Shown: positions 1-9,712, numbered from the stretch's first letter. The stretch: DNA of 64,000 bases from Haloferax gibbonsii ATCC 33959 (GCF_000336775.1 NZ_AOLJ01000011.1:262045-326044); one strand, 5' to 3'. Notes: generated from the letters alone by a model not told the origin. Translations and numbers: made by a program.

Positions 1-350
1 GCGAGATAGTACTGTAACTCGACGACCGGCGGGTACGCCACCGACGCGACTACGTCAACGAGTCGCAGCGCGAACCAGAGCTGTGCCGCGACGAAGTGAC
101 TGATGACGAAGGTTCCGACCAGTCGCTCCTGAACGCCCGCCGGTTCGGGCCGCCCGCCGATTCGACTCCGGTAGAGCAGATACCCGACGACGAGCGGTTG
201 GAAGACGACACAGCCGAGCGCCCACAGGAGACTCGCGTTACTCCCCCGCTCGGCGGCGTCGAGAGACACCCAGTAGCCGACGAGCCCCAAGAACAAGAGG
301 TGAAACGCGTTGAAGGGCGCGCCGAGAAGCTCCGCGAGGAACGAGGCCAT
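1..350 (-). CDS. Integral membrane protein, 3' end outside window
   Basis: The reading frame opens at the ATG at 348-350 and runs open to base 1, so only the N-terminal 116 or so residues are present. They start MASFLAELLGAPFNAFHLLF and contain several hydrophobic stretches separated by short charged loops, which points to a polytopic membrane protein. I do not recognise the family. It is transcribed leftwards, 66 bases downstream of the methyltransferase gene and in the same direction. Confidence 0.7.
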   Translation of the reverse strand, partial: MASFLAELLGAPFNAFHLLFLGLVGYWVSLDAAERGSNASLLWALGCVVFQPLVVGYLLYRSRIGGRPEPAGVQERLVGTFVISHFVAAQLWFALRLVDVVASVAYPPVVELQYYL

Positions 351-416
351 GCCACCGGTTGACACCGGGGCGACATATCGCTTCTGTCGGCCGGTCGGAC
401 CACACGCCGGCGATTG

Positions 417-1130
417 CTACTTCACGACGCCCGCACGGACCCGCGCGAAGCCGAGCGCGTGGGTCGTCTCGTGGGCCACCCGACACCGCGATTCGAGCGT
501 CCGGTGGGCCGCGACGAGCCGCCGGTTCAGCATCTTCGTCGGCGACGCGCGCATCGTGCGCGACCCGGGCGGCGCGGTGGCGCGGACGAGCGCCCGAAAC
601 GCCGGATTGAGCGGTCGCCAGCGCGGGTCGGTCGTCTCCGCGAGGTCGACGAGACAGAGTCGCCCGCCGGAGCCGACGAGGTCCGCCCACGACGAGACCA
701 CGGCCGCGGGGTCGTCGAACATCCCCGAGACGAAGGTGGCGAGGACGGCGTCCGGGGACTCGGCGAGTCCGCGTGCGACCGGCGGCCGAGTCGCGTCGGC
801 GCGAACGAGGTGGACGTTCGGGGAGTCGCGGGTCCGCTCGCGGGCCACGTCGAGGACGCCGGGGGAGAAATCGACGCCGACGACAGTTCCCTCGGGACCG
901 ACGCGCTCGGCGAGGTACGGGAGGTTCGCGCCCGTCCCGCAGCCCATCTCGACGACCGTCTCGCCCGGGGCGAGCGCGAGCGCGTCGGCGGCTTCGGTTC
1001 TGACGCTCCCGACGCCGGGCGCGCGGCGGGCGAGCGCGTCGTACAGCGTCGCCCAGCGGGTGTAGAACGACTGGGCGACCGACGACGGGGAGCGAGAACG
1101 GGAACGGGAGTTGGGCTGTTCGGCTGTCAT
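417..1130 (-). CDS. Class I SAM-dependent methyltransferase (UbiE-like)
   Basis: The 237-residue protein has the class I methyltransferase SAM-binding core. Motif I is seen as VVEMGCGTGANLPYLA near residues 59-74, followed by an acidic loop (VVGVDFSPGVLDVA) and an RADAT motif near residue 110. The layout matches UbiE/COQ5-type methyltransferases, but the substrate cannot be read from sequence. It lies 10 bases downstream of the ThiR-like gene, so co-transcription with thiR and dcd is likely. Substrate and pathway are unknown. Confidence 0.8.
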   Translation of the reverse strand: MTAEQPNSRSRSRSPSSVAQSFYTRWATLYDALARRAPGVGSVRTEAADALALAPGETVVEMGCGTGANLPYLAERVGPEGTVVGVDFSPGVLDVARERTRDSPNVHLVRADATRPPVARGLAESPDAVLATFVSGMFDDPAAVVSSWADLVGSGGRLCLVDLAETTDPRWRPLNPAFRALVRATAPPGSRTMRASPTKMLNRRLVAAHRTLESRCRVAHETTHALGFARVRAGVVK

Positions 1131-1140
1131 GGGACGGGCC

Positions 1141-2040
1141 TCAGAGCAGGACGCGGACCACGTCGGCGACGGCGGGCGCGTCGGGGCCGAGGATGTACGT
1201 GATGGGTTCGATGCCGTAGCCGCCGCTCTGGTAGACGACGAACGTCTCCGGCAGGTCGCGGGCGGTGAGGAGTTCGCGGACCGGGTCGGTCGGCGCGTCC
1301 GGGTCGAACTCGATGCACTCGTAGCCCGCGGCTTCGAGGTCCTCGATGACGCCCGCGTCGTAGACGATGTTGAGCGCGGCGTTCACGTCGGCACCGGCGG
1401 CGCGGGCCGAAAGCAGGACGCCCGCGACGTGGCCGCTAACGCCGAACTCGGGTTCGCCGGGAACGGTCGCCTGTCCCTTCACGTCGAAGATGCGGCCGGG
1501 GATGGCGGCCACGTCGTCGACGCTGTCGGCGTCCGGGAGCGACTCCACGAGGTTGGAGCCGACGTTCGGGATGAGCCCCGCGAAGCCGGAGGTGTTCGTG
1601 AGCATGCGGAGGCCGCGGCGGACCGACGAGCGGACCTGCTCGACGGTTCGGAGGCGACCCTCGGGGTCGTGGATGCTCCGGAAGCCGTCGTGGGAGGCGA
1701 GTTCGGGCATCTCCTCTTCGTGGAGGTCCGACAGCAGGTCACCCTCTTCGAGTTGGCGGATGAGGACCTCGGCCTCGACGAGCGCCTGCACGGGCGTCAT
1801 GTCGCCGGTGGCGAGGCCGTCGCCGACGCGGGAGACGAGGTCGACGACGCGGGGGTCGGTGGCGACCCGCTCGTTCGTGGCGACCTCGCCGTGAGCGTAC
1901 TTCGAGACGGCGCTCTGGCTGATACCGAGCGCCTCGGCGACCTCCGACTGGGTGAACCCGCGGTCGCGGAGGTCCTCCGCGAGGAGCGCGCGGAACGTCG
2001 GGAGGAACGCGTCCACGACGATTTCTTCGATGAACTTCAT
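1141..2040 (-). CDS. thiR: ThiR-like regulator: HTH domain fused to ThiN domain
   Basis: The 299-residue protein opens with an XRE-like helix-turn-helix ([23 protein letters not shown], about residues 29-51) and ends with a domain like ThiN, the archaeal thiamine-phosphate synthase domain ([12 protein letters not shown] and [13 protein letters not shown] segments). In archaea this fusion is known as ThiR, a thiamine-responsive regulator of thiamine synthesis and uptake genes, with the ThiN part acting as sensor. Its ATG overlaps the dcd stop by four bases (ATGA), so the two are translationally coupled. No thiamine gene lies beside it here. Function is by family; the ligand is inferred. Confidence 0.8.
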   Translation of the reverse strand: MKFIEEIVVDAFLPTFRALLAEDLRDRGFTQSEVAEALGISQSAVSKYAHGEVATNERVATDPRVVDLVSRVGDGLATGDMTPVQALVEAEVLIRQLEEGDLLSDLHEEEMPELASHDGFRSIHDPEGRLRTVEQVRSSVRRGLRMLTNTSGFAGLIPNVGSNLVESLPDADSVDDVAAIPGRIFDVKGQATVPGEPEFGVSGHVAGVLLSARAAGADVNAALNIVYDAGVIEDLEAAGYECIEFDPDAPTDPVRELLTARDLPETFVVYQSGGYGIEPITYILGPDAPAVADVVRVLL

Positions 2041-2624
2041 TCGTCGCCACCGAACTCGGGGTCCGAGCTGAGCCGCGACGCCTGCGGCCCGCGCTGGCCC
2101 TGATACTTCGAGCCGCGTTCGACCCCGTAGGGGCGGTCGGCGGGCGACTTCATCTCCGTGAACACGAGCTGAGAGATGCGCATGCCGGGGGTGAGCGCGA
2201 CCGGCGCGGTGCCGAGGTTCGACAGTTCGAGCGTGATTTGGCCCTCGTAGCCGGGGTCGACGATGCCGGCGGTCGCGTGGATGACGACCGCGAGGCGACC
2301 GAGGGAAGAGCGCCCCTCGACGGTCGCCAGCAGGTCGTCCGGAATCGCCACGCGCTCTTTGGTCGTGCCGAGGACGAAGTCGCCGGGGTGGAGGATGAAG
2401 TCGTCGCCCTCCGGGACGTGCGTCTCGCGGACGTACTCGGAGACTTCGTGCTCTCGGTTCGGGTGGATACAGGAGATGTTCGTGCGCTGGAACTCCAGGA
2501 ATTCGGTGCCGAGGCGGAGGTCGACGCTCGCTGGCTGGACCTGCATGTCCACGTCGTCTATCGGGTCGACCACGAGGTCACCCTCGGCGAGGCGTGCGAG
2601 GATGTCCGAGTCGGAGAGTATCAT
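2037..2624 (-). CDS. dcd: dCTP deaminase
   Basis: The 195-residue protein deaminates dCTP to dUTP, feeding dTMP synthesis. The diagnostic stretch is [11 protein letters not shown] followed by [19 protein letters not shown], with the Arg-Ser-Ser motif, the catalytic-region Glu and the trimer-forming beta core. The ATG at 2622-2624 is chosen because [12 protein letters not shown] is the usual family N terminus; an in-frame ATG 57 bases upstream would add an atypical arginine-rich tail. The stop overlaps the start of thiR. Whether it is a pure deaminase or also hydrolyses dUTP (as in some archaeal relatives) cannot be decided here. Confidence 0.9.
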   Translation of the reverse strand: MILSDSDILARLAEGDLVVDPIDDVDMQVQPASVDLRLGTEFLEFQRTNISCIHPNREHEVSEYVRETHVPEGDDFILHPGDFVLGTTKERVAIPDDLLATVEGRSSLGRLAVVIHATAGIVDPGYEGQITLELSNLGTAPVALTPGMRISQLVFTEMKSPADRPYGVERGSKYQGQRGPQASRLSSDPEFGGDE

Positions 2625-2744
2625 ACTCGAAGGGAGCGCGACGCGGACAAGTAAATCCACCTTCTCGGCGGGAGGTGCCACCTAGTCTCGGCGGGGCGAC
2701 ACCGCCCCGTCTCGGTTTGGAGACGACACCCCGCTCGGCGCGGC

Positions 2745-3485
2745 TCAGATGAGTTCGAACAGGAGGCCGACGAGACTCAGGCCGACGGTGACGACCGCGG
2801 CCGATTCGACGTCGAGGTCGCGGGCGCGGGCCATCCCGTAGGTCCGGACGTACGTCGCCCACGCGACCGTGATAACCACGACGACCCCGCTGACGAGGCC
2901 GAAGCCCGACAGCGCGGACTGCATCGCGGTGACCGCGGCCTCGGGGGTCGACGGGAGGTCGATTCGCGGGAGGACGTAGGCGAGGTAGCCGGCGAGCGCG
3001 AGGGCGCGGGCCGCGCTCGGGACCATCCCCCACGCGGCGACCGTCAGGGACTCGGCGAAGCCGCCCTCGCCGCCGACGAGCGAGGTGCCGAGGTGGAGCA
3101 TCGCCCCCTCGAAGAGCCAGAACAGCGGCACGCCGACGAGCATCGCCCACGGGACCCACGAGATTTCGTCCCAGACGAGGTCGCCGAGGCGCTCGTCGAG
3201 CTGTTCGGGGACCGAGGGGTCGCAGCCCGCCGGCGCGTCCATGTCGGCGAACGGGCCGCCCTCTTCGTAGTTTTCGCACATCCATTCCGGCGCGTGCGCG
3301 GGGTTGTCGACGCTGACCTGCTGGTCGAGCTGTTGGGTGAACGTGACGAGGATGCCGCCGGTGGCGGCTGCAACGACGAGCGTCACGAGCGCGACGACGG
3401 CGAGCGCCCGCCCGGTGTCGAGCGGTCGCGGCCGCGACGCGAAGTACTCGCGCGGCTTGAGGAGGGGCGTTCGGGGACCTGCCAT
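2745..3485 (-). CDS. Yip1-domain-like membrane protein
   Basis: The 246-residue protein has about five transmembrane segments: residues 25-50, a large exposed loop with two cysteines ([11 protein letters not shown] and GCDPS, residues 68-88), then segments around 112-130, 155-175, 190-215 and near the C terminus. The arrangement of hydrophobic blocks resembles Yip1-family haloarchaeal proteins. The start at 3483-3485 (MAGPRTPLL) is favoured over an upstream ATG in arginine-rich non-coding DNA. It faces away from pth2, with 95 bases between the two starts. Function unknown. Confidence 0.75.
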   Translation of the reverse strand: MAGPRTPLLKPREYFASRPRPLDTGRALAVVALVTLVVAAATGGILVTFTQQLDQQVSVDNPAHAPEWMCENYEEGGPFADMDAPAGCDPSVPEQLDERLGDLVWDEISWVPWAMLVGVPLFWLFEGAMLHLGTSLVGGEGGFAESLTVAAWGMVPSAARALALAGYLAYVLPRIDLPSTPEAAVTAMQSALSGFGLVSGVVVVITVAWATYVRTYGMARARDLDVESAAVVTVGLSLVGLLFELI

Positions 3486-3580
3486 CGGTCGAACCACGGA
3501 GATGTCGGTGAAATGTCTTCTGCCCGCACGCGACGCCCGCGATGGGAGGACATTTACCGCGTCGGCGGGGAGTAGCGGGC

Positions 3581-3919
3581 ATGAAACAGGCCATCGTCGC
3601 ACGCGCCGACCTCGGCATGGGCCGGGGAAAGCTCGCCGCGCAGGTCGCCCACGCCTCGCTGTCCGCCTACGAGGACACCGACTCGCAGACCCGGAAGCGC
3701 TGGAAGGGCGAGGGACAGAAGAAAGTCGTCCTCAAGGCCAACGGCGAGTCCGAACTGTTCAAACTCGCCGACAAGGCCGAGCGAGCGGGTATCCCCCACG
3801 CCATCATCCGCGACGCGGGGCACACGCAACTCGACCCCGGCACGGTGACGGCGCTCGCCGTCGGCCCCGCCGACGACGAATCGGTCGACCGCGTGACCGG
3901 CGACCTCTCGCTGTACTGA
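3581..3919 (+). CDS. pth2: Peptidyl-tRNA hydrolase, archaeal Pth2 type
   Basis: The 112-residue protein starts [27 protein letters not shown], the Pth2 signature with the conserved Lys and the [10 protein letters not shown] helix, and ends with [23 protein letters not shown], also typical. Pth2 cleaves peptidyl-tRNA released from stalled ribosomes. Length fits the family. The stop overlaps the truD start by one base (TGATG), so the two are co-translated. Confidence 0.95.
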   Translation: MKQAIVARADLGMGRGKLAAQVAHASLSAYEDTDSQTRKRWKGEGQKKVVLKANGESELFKLADKAERAGIPHAIIRDAGHTQLDPGTVTALAVGPADDESVDRVTGDLSLY

Positions 3920-5307
3920 TGCGCGAGGCACACCCGCTGGAGCGCGCAGTCGGCATCGACAGCTACGTGAGCGACGCCGACGGCGTCGGCGGCCGCCTTC
4001 GGGTCGCCCCCGAGGACTTCCGCGTGCGCGAACTCGAACTCGACTCGCTGAACGTCCGCCCGCCGGACGCGCCGACCGGCGACTTCCCGAACCTCGTCCT
4101 CCGCGTCACCCTCCGCGGCTGGGACACCAACGACTTCGCGGGGCGGCTCTCGGACGAACTCGACGCGAGCAGAGAGCGCGTCTCGTGGGCCGGCACGAAG
4201 GACAAACACGCCGTGACGACCCAACTGTTCACGGTCAACGGCGGCGACGCCGACGACGTGCCCGAGATTCCGAACGCCGACATCGAGGTCGTCGGCCGCC
4301 TCGGCCGCACGCTGAACTTCGGCGACCTCGCGGGCAACGGGTTCCGCATCCGCGTCCGCGACCCCGAGAACCCCGAAAACGCCGCGGCCGTCACCGACGC
4401 CCTCGCCGAGTTCGGCGGCCGCGACGAGCGCGTCGGCGTCCCGAACTTCTTCGGCCACCAGCGGTTCGGCAGCATCCGCCCCATCACCCACACAGTCGGC
4501 CTGCACGTCGTCCGCGGCGAGTGGCGCGAGGCCGTGTTGGCGTACTGCGGCGGACCGACCGAGGACGAACCCGAGGAGACGCAGGAAGGCCGCGCCGTCG
4601 TCGACGAGGAAGCCGCGTCGGCCGACCCCGACTGGCACCGCGCGCTCGACCGGATTCCGGGCTACCTCGGCTACGAGCGCGGCATGCTCCACCGACTCGC
4701 CGAGGACGGCGCGGAGACCGACGAGGACTGGCGCAACGCGCTCGAATCGGTCCCGTCGAACCTCCAGCGACTGTTCGTCAACGCCGCGCAGTCCTACGCG
4801 TTCAACCGGATGCTCTCGGAGCGCCTCGACCGCGGCCTCCCGTTCGACGAACCCGTCGAGGGCGACGTGGTCTGCTTCGCCGACCGCGACGCGCCCGAGG
4901 GGCTGGAGCTCCCCGACGTGAGCCGACTCCAGACCGCGACGGGCCGCCGCGTCGAGGTCATGGGCCGACACATCGAACGCGGTCGCGCGTTCGTCACGGC
5001 CCCGCTCGTCGGCACCGACACCGAACTCGCCGAGGGCGAGCAGGGCGACATCGAGCGGGCCGTCCTCGACGACCTCGACCTCGAACCGGGCGACTTCGAC
5101 CTCCCCGGCAACTTCCGGTCGACCGGGACGCGCCGGGCGATTCTCGTCCGCACCGACCTCGACGTTGACCGCGAGGGCGGCACCGACGGCGATGGCGACG
5201 CTGACGACGCTGGTGACGACCTCGTCTTCGACTTCGCGCTCCCCCACGGCTCGTACGCGACGGCCGTGATGCGCGAGTACCTGAAGGCCGGCCCGCTCGA
5301 CCTCTGA
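3919..5307 (+). CDS. truD: tRNA pseudouridine(13) synthase TruD
   Basis: The 462-residue enzyme makes pseudouridine at tRNA position 13. The TruD catalytic motif is clear: [18 protein letters not shown] near residues 88-107, with the nucleophilic Asp in GTKDK. Further family blocks are the [14 protein letters not shown] segment and [14 protein letters not shown] near residues 175-188. The ATG at 3919 overlaps the pth2 stop; upstream in-frame sequence is pth2 coding in another frame. An acidic linker ([18 protein letters not shown]) close to the C terminus is a typical halophilic insertion. Confidence 0.95.
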   Translation: MREAHPLERAVGIDSYVSDADGVGGRLRVAPEDFRVRELELDSLNVRPPDAPTGDFPNLVLRVTLRGWDTNDFAGRLSDELDASRERVSWAGTKDKHAVTTQLFTVNGGDADDVPEIPNADIEVVGRLGRTLNFGDLAGNGFRIRVRDPENPENAAAVTDALAEFGGRDERVGVPNFFGHQRFGSIRPITHTVGLHVVRGEWREAVLAYCGGPTEDEPEETQEGRAVVDEEAASADPDWHRALDRIPGYLGYERGMLHRLAEDGAETDEDWRNALESVPSNLQRLFVNAAQSYAFNRMLSERLDRGLPFDEPVEGDVVCFADRDAPEGLELPDVSRLQTATGRRVEVMGRHIERGRAFVTAPLVGTDTELAEGEQGDIERAVLDDLDLEPGDFDLPGNFRSTGTRRAILVRTDLDVDREGGTDGDGDADDAGDDLVFDFALPHGSYATAVMREYLKAGPLDL

Positions 5308-5328
5308 AACGGGAATCGAGACGCGAAC

Positions 5329-6141
5329 TTACTGTTTTGCGGCGCTTGCCGCGGGGCTGGCTCCCGCCCGTCGCTCGGCGTCCGCGGTGCGCGTGGTCGC
5401 GTAGCCGATGGCCGCGAAGGGAAGCGAAAAGAGCGTCGCGGCGACCGCGAACCCGACCGCGAGACCGACGGTCTCCAACCGGAAGCCGGCGGCCTCCGCG
5501 GCCGGCGGGAAGTACGACCACGCGGGGATTGCGAACGCGAGCGCCGAGACCGTCGCGCCGAGGCGGAACCGGCCGCGGGCGCTGGCGACGCCGAGCGCGT
5601 AGCCGACCGCCAGCGGGAGCGCCAGCGTCGCGGTTCGGGCGACCGAGGGACCGGCGACGAGCGACGCGGCGACACCGCCGAGCGCGACGGGGGCCATCGC
5701 GTACAGCGACCCGGTGACGACGCCCTCGGCGTTCGAGCGGCCGGCGAAGACGGCACCGCCGGCGGCGAGGAGCGCGACGCCCGCGCCGGCGACGACGACG
5801 GGTCTGTCGCGGGCGAAGACGACGACGAGCGGGACGGCCGCGGAGGCGACGAGCGCGAACGCGAGTTCGGCGGTCGTCCGCGTGTCCGAGGGGTCGCGGT
5901 GGGCGACGAACGCGCGGAAGCTCCCGGCGGCGACCCACGCGAGAACGGCGAAGAGCGCCGTCGAGAGGGGCGCGGCCCGGCGGAGGTACGAGGCGACAGC
6001 GAGACCCGTATCGAGCGCCGACTGGCCCAGTTGCGTGGCGAGACGGACGGTCGTCTCGGGGTCGAGTGCGAGCGCGACCAGTCCGACGAAACCGGCGAGC
6101 GCGAGCGGCGACAGCGATGCGAGAAGGGCGCGGCGGCGCAT
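5329..6141 (-). CDS. Haloarchaeal polytopic membrane protein
   Basis: The 270-residue protein is very rich in Ala, Val and Leu and contains seven or eight predicted membrane helices, ending in a short polar tail. The ATG at 6139-6141 (MRRRALLASLSPLALAGFVG) gives a positively charged N terminus followed directly by a helix, which is the natural start; the in-frame extension upstream is polar and arginine-rich. It is convergent with truD, 21 bases apart. I do not recognise the family and no catalytic motif is visible. Confidence 0.7.
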   Translation of the reverse strand: MRRRALLASLSPLALAGFVGLVALALDPETTVRLATQLGQSALDTGLAVASYLRRAAPLSTALFAVLAWVAAGSFRAFVAHRDPSDTRTTAELAFALVASAAVPLVVVFARDRPVVVAGAGVALLAAGGAVFAGRSNAEGVVTGSLYAMAPVALGGVAASLVAGPSVARTATLALPLAVGYALGVASARGRFRLGATVSALAFAIPAWSYFPPAAEAAGFRLETVGLAVGFAVAATLFSLPFAAIGYATTRTADAERRAGASPAASAAKQ

Positions 6142-6267
6142 ACGAAGTGGACTCTCGGACACGGGGACGAATATGTTTCGCCGGGCGAACCGCGCGTCGG
6201 GGACCGCGTCGCGTCCGGACCGACCCGCATAAACGGCCTTTTGTACGCGCACGCCCGACACGTCGAT

Positions 6268-6993
6268 ATGCACTGTCGGCGGTGTGGAAACCCGTTAGAG
6301 AAGCCGGGAGACTACTGTCTCACCTGCAACACCGCCAACTGCGACGCCGTCGTGGCCGTCTTCGAGGCCGACCGCGCGACGCTGACGTTTCTCGACGAGG
6401 AGGACGTGCTCGGCGAGACGACCGTCACGACGATTCCCGAGTCGGACGACGAGACGAAGGTCGTCCAGCTCCGCAACTTCGCCGGTCTCGTCGCCGACGA
6501 GATTCGGCGCAAGCGCCCCGAAACCGTGTACGCCGCGGGCGAGCGCGACCCGCTCCGAGAGACGCGCGCCCAACTCCACCACGAGTTCTACCGCGTCTCC
6601 GACGACGACCCGGTCCAGCGCGTCCTCGACACCCGCGGCGAGCGGACGCTGGAGGTCGTCGACATCCCGCCCGCGGAGAAGTTGGGCGGGAGCCACAGCA
6701 CGCTCATCGGCGGGCGACGGGGCCGCCGGGCGATCGGCGTCGTCGCCGGCCACCCGCACGTCAAGAAGGTCATTCCCGGTCCCATCGACGCCGGGGGCAC
6801 CGGGTCGCGGACGGGGCTCCGGGCGAAGGTCACCCGCGCCGACGACAACGGCAACGTCAGACTCCTCCTGCGAGACGGGTCGAGCGTCCAGGAGAACCGC
6901 ATCGTCACGACGGCGATGAACCGCGAGACGGGCGAGCGCGTCCGCGACGACCTGAACGAGGCGCTGCGAGAAGACGAGTTACAAGACACGTAG
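6268..6993 (+). CDS. DUF2103 zinc-ribbon protein
   Basis: The 241-residue protein starts MHCRRCGNPLEKPGDYCLTC, a CxxC-CxxC zinc ribbon, followed by an alpha/beta domain with the strongly conserved GSHSTLIGGRRGRRAIGVVAGHPHVKKVIPGPI stretch (about residues 147-180) seen in archaeal DUF2103 proteins. The function of the family is not established; the ribbon plus basic conserved block suggest nucleic-acid binding. The ATG at 6268-6270 is chosen because the ribbon begins immediately; it is divergent from the membrane protein gene, 126 bases away. Confidence 0.8.
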   Translation: MHCRRCGNPLEKPGDYCLTCNTANCDAVVAVFEADRATLTFLDEEDVLGETTVTTIPESDDETKVVQLRNFAGLVADEIRRKRPETVYAAGERDPLRETRAQLHHEFYRVSDDDPVQRVLDTRGERTLEVVDIPPAEKLGGSHSTLIGGRRGRRAIGVVAGHPHVKKVIPGPIDAGGTGSRTGLRAKVTRADDNGNVRLLLRDGSSVQENRIVTTAMNRETGERVRDDLNEALREDELQDT

Positions 6994-7031
6994 CGGAGGA
7001 AAACACGCCGGGCCGGAATCGAGTGGCCGAC

Positions 7032-8036
7032 TCAGGCCGACTCGGCGGCCCCCTCGGCGACCGTCTCGATGTGAATCGGCTCCGTCTCGGCTTCGTCGCG
7101 CTGCGTTTCGTACCACGCGACCGTCTCGGCGATGGCGTCTCGCAGCGGCGTCGGTTCGACGGCGTCGCCGAACGTCTCGCGGAACTTCGCGTCGCGGACG
7201 ACGTACGGCTCCTCGAAGGCGTAGCGCATCTCGGAGAGTTCCTTCAGCGGCGCGCTCAGGTAGCCGCCGAGGGTCAGCGCGAGCCCCGGAGCGGCGATGA
7301 TGCGCGGGAAGCCGGGGTCGACGTCGGCGGCCTCGTAGACGAGGTCGACGAAGCGGCGCGTCGAGACCGTCTCGGGGTTCGGGACGTGCCAGACCTCGCC
7401 GAGGGCCTCGTCGCGCTCGCCGAGGAGGACGAGCGCCCGCGCGAAGTCGGGGACGTAGGTGTAGGTGTGGGCGAGTCGCGGGTCGCCGAACACCTTCGCG
7501 CGCTTGCCCGCGACGGCGGCCCCGAACACCTGCTCGCCGACGGCCGACTCGCGGACGCGCGGGCCGAAGAAGTCGCTGGCGCGGCCGATGGTGGCCTCGA
7601 TGCGGCCCGCCTCGTGGGCGTCGAGGACGATGTCGGCGCACTCGGCTCTGGCCTGTCCCTTCGGGCCGGTGGCGGCGTACGGGAGGTCCTCGGTGAGACG
7701 GACCTGCACCGGGCCGTACATGTAGAGGTTCTCGGCGACGACGAGGCGCGCGCCGGCGGCTTCGGCTCCCGCGACGATGCCGCGGGTGAGGTCGGGGAAC
7801 AGTTCGGGCCACTCGTCGTACGGCGGTTGGGCGCAGTGGTAGACGACAGCCGCGTCCGCGAACGCGGCGACGGCGCGGTCGGGGTAGAGCACGTCCGCGA
7901 GGCGGCTCTCGACGCCCTCGGGGAGGTAGTCAGGTTCGTGACGCGTCACCGCGGCCACGTCCGCCCCGCGCTCCCTGAGCTGTTCCATCACCGCGAGTCC
8001 GACCGGGCCGGCACCGACCACCACGTGTTGTGTCAT
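7032..8036 (-). CDS. NAD-dependent epimerase/dehydratase family protein (extended SDR)
   Basis: The 334-residue protein starts MTQHVVVGAGPVGLAVMEQL, a Rossmann nucleotide-binding motif (GAGPVG), and continues with the extended short-chain dehydrogenase pattern: NLYMYGP near residue 108 (the Tyr region, but without the usual YxxxK), a Gly-Pro segment and a VPDFARALVLL helix typical of nucleotide-sugar epimerase relatives. The absence of a clear YxxxK suggests an atypical family member, perhaps a reductase with a shifted active site. The ATG at 8034-8036 starts right at the Rossmann strand. Substrate unknown. Confidence 0.75.
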   Translation of the reverse strand: MTQHVVVGAGPVGLAVMEQLRERGADVAAVTRHEPDYLPEGVESRLADVLYPDRAVAAFADAAVVYHCAQPPYDEWPELFPDLTRGIVAGAEAAGARLVVAENLYMYGPVQVRLTEDLPYAATGPKGQARAECADIVLDAHEAGRIEATIGRASDFFGPRVRESAVGEQVFGAAVAGKRAKVFGDPRLAHTYTYVPDFARALVLLGERDEALGEVWHVPNPETVSTRRFVDLVYEAADVDPGFPRIIAAPGLALTLGGYLSAPLKELSEMRYAFEEPYVVRDAKFRETFGDAVEPTPLRDAIAETVAWYETQRDEAETEPIHIETVAEGAAESA

Positions 8037-8138
8037 GGTCTCCCGTACGCGCGCCGGCGACAAAGCGGTGTCTAGGCCCGTCACATGCCGAGACGACTCG
8101 TAGGGTTTATCCATACCGGCGAGGTAGTTCGCGGTACT

Positions 8139-8408
8139 ATGGCCGACAAGAAGGCTCGATCCGTCGGTAGTTCCGGGCGCTTCGGCGCGCGGTACGGCCG
8201 CGTCGCTCGACGCCGCGTCAAGGAAATCGAAGCAGAGATGCGCAACTCCAAAGTCGACGGCGACGACGTCACCCGCGTCGGAACCGGCATCTGGAAGAAC
8301 GAAGAGACCGGCGAGGTCTTCACCGGCGGTACCTACCGCCCGCAGACCCCCGCAGGCAAGCAGGTCCGCCGTTCCATCCGCGCCGCGCTCACCGGCGAGG
8401 ACGAATAA
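8139..8408 (+). CDS. rpl37ae: 50S ribosomal protein L37Ae (eL43), zinc-less form
   Basis: The 89-residue protein has the L37Ae N terminus ([22 protein letters not shown]) and C terminus ([24 protein letters not shown]). Between them the family normally carries a C4 zinc finger. Here the segment from about residue 35 to 62 has no cysteine at all, so the zinc finger has been lost. It is the first gene of a tight block with rpoP, pcc1, pfdB and a DUF3194 gene. Assignment is firm; the missing metal site is seen directly. Confidence 0.93.
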   Translation: MADKKARSVGSSGRFGARYGRVARRRVKEIEAEMRNSKVDGDDVTRVGTGIWKNEETGEVFTGGTYRPQTPAGKQVRRSIRAALTGEDE

Positions 8409-8441
8409 CTCCCAAGTAGCCTCGACTCTTCACATCTCACA

Positions 8442-8576
8442 ATGAGCTACAAGTGTTCCCGGTGCAAGCGCGATGTCGAACTGGACGAGTTCGGTGGCGT
8501 CCGCTGTCCGTACTGCGGGCACCGCGTCCTCCTGAAGGAGCGGTCCCCCAACGTCAAAGAAGTCGCCGTCGAGTAG
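8442..8576 (+). CDS. rpoP: RNA polymerase subunit P (Rpo12)
   Basis: A 44-residue zinc-ribbon protein, too short to be caught by length-filtered gene finding. It starts [19 protein letters not shown] and contains a second pair, [13 protein letters not shown], giving the CxxC-CxxC ribbon of archaeal RpoP/eukaryotic Rpb12. It is a small structural subunit of RNA polymerase. It lies 33 bases after the L37Ae gene and one base before the pcc1 start, an arrangement conserved in haloarchaea. Confidence 0.95.
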   Translation: MSYKCSRCKRDVELDEFGGVRCPYCGHRVLLKERSPNVKEVAVE

Positions 8577-8577
8577 C

Positions 8578-8847
8578 GTGCGTCCAGCGCACAGCGCTTC
8601 GCTCGAATTCGACTATTCTGAGGAGCGGCGCGCACGCGTCGTCGAGCGGAGCGTCGCCGTCGAGGAAGGCGAGATAGACGACGCCCGGTCGGGTGCCCGC
8701 GTCGACCGCGAGGGACGGACCGTCGTCGTCACCGTCGAGGCCGACGACCTCGTCGCGCTCCGCGCGGGCCTGAACTCGTGGATACGCCTCGTCGAGACCG
8801 CAGAGCGCGTCGCGGACGTCGGCGAGCCACTGTCCGGGTCCGCGTAG
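8578..8847 (+). CDS. pcc1: KEOPS complex subunit Pcc1
   Basis: The 89-residue protein matches Pcc1, the small dimerising subunit of KEOPS that supports the Kae1 enzyme in making t6A37 on tRNAs. The core is seen as RTVVVTVEADDLVALRAGLNSWIRLVETAERV (split here only for description), ending near the C terminus as usual. The start is the GTG at 8578, one base after the rpoP stop; no ATG is available upstream of the conserved part. Position between rpoP and prefoldin beta supports the call. Confidence 0.85.
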   Translation: MRPAHSASLEFDYSEERRARVVERSVAVEEGEIDDARSGARVDREGRTVVVTVEADDLVALRAGLNSWIRLVETAERVADVGEPLSGSA

Positions 8848-8890
8848 GAGACCGCGGGTGTTTTAGGGCCGGCGTCCCGTCGGTTCGGGT

Positions 8891-9274
8891 ATGCAGGGAA
8901 GTCTGCCGCCGGAAGCCCAAGAGAAGCTCGAAGAACTGCAGAACCTTCAGGAGACCGCCCAGAACGTCTCCGAGCAGAAGCAGTCCTCCGAGACCGCGCT
9001 CAACGAAGCACAGACGGCGCTCACCACGCTCGAGGAAATCGACGCTGACTCCAAGATGTACCGCGAGGTCGGCGAACTCCTCATCGAGACCGACTACGAA
9101 GCGGCCAAGGACGACCTCGAAGAGAAGGTCGAGAGCCTCGAAGTGCGCGTCGAACAGCTCACGAAGCAGGAGACGCGCGTGCAGGAGAAGTTCGAGAGCC
9201 TGCAGGAAGAGCTCCAGCAGATGCTCCAGGGCGGCGCGGGCGGCGCGGGTCCGATGGGCCCCGGCGGCGCGTAA
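8891..9274 (+). CDS. pfdB: Prefoldin beta subunit
   Basis: The 127-residue protein is nearly all coiled coil apart from the central beta hairpins. It starts [20 protein letters not shown], with two long helices rich in Glu, Gln and Leu, the central [20 protein letters not shown] hairpin region, and a glycine-rich tail. Prefoldin is a hexameric chaperone (two alpha, four beta) that hands unfolded proteins to the thermosome. The stop is followed at once by the ATG of the next gene. Confidence 0.95.
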   Translation: MQGSLPPEAQEKLEELQNLQETAQNVSEQKQSSETALNEAQTALTTLEEIDADSKMYREVGELLIETDYEAAKDDLEEKVESLEVRVEQLTKQETRVQEKFESLQEELQQMLQGGAGGAGPMGPGGA

Positions 9275-9529
9275 ATGCCACAGCCGACGGACGAAGAAGT
9301 GGTCCAGACCGCCGCGGAGGCGGCTGAGGGCCTCATCTTCGCCCGCTTCAAGCAGTCTCGCGTCAAGGACTTCGACGTCACCGTGACGTTCGAAGACGGC
9401 GTCCTCGACGTGGACGTGTACGTCAACGCGCCCGACGACGCCGACGACGCGGAAGCCGTCGCCGAGGAGGCGGCGCTGACGGCGCAGGAGGCCGTGGACG
9501 AACTGTTCGCGGCCGCCGACGAAGAGTAA
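9275..9529 (+). CDS. DUF3194 family protein
   Basis: The 84-residue acidic protein (MPQPTDEEVVQTAAEAAEGL) directly follows the prefoldin beta stop with no spacer, as its homologues do in other haloarchaea. It has a helix, the conserved KDFDVTVTFEDGVLDVDVYVN strands and a long C-terminal helix. Members of DUF3194 have no assigned function. The fixed linkage with prefoldin suggests a role in protein folding or translation, but that is inference from context only. Confidence 0.85.
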   Translation: MPQPTDEEVVQTAAEAAEGLIFARFKQSRVKDFDVTVTFEDGVLDVDVYVNAPDDADDAEAVAEEAALTAQEAVDELFAAADEE

Positions 9530-9712
9530 GGGACGTTCTCGCGGGCACCCCCCGCACTCGGTTTTTCCCGGTGAGCGGCGCCGCCGACTCGACCCTCACG
9601 CGGAGCGAGCGTCGTCGATTTGCAGGGTTGGTTTTGGATTCCGCAAGTATCACTCCATTCGGGCGTGGTACCACGCGACATAGTTATACATGATAGTGGT
9701 GTATGTTACCTC

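Noticed and set aside
3667..5247. 526-codon frame opposite truD and pth2
   Set aside because: Antisense shadow; the forward strand encodes TruD and Pth2 with intact catalytic motifs.
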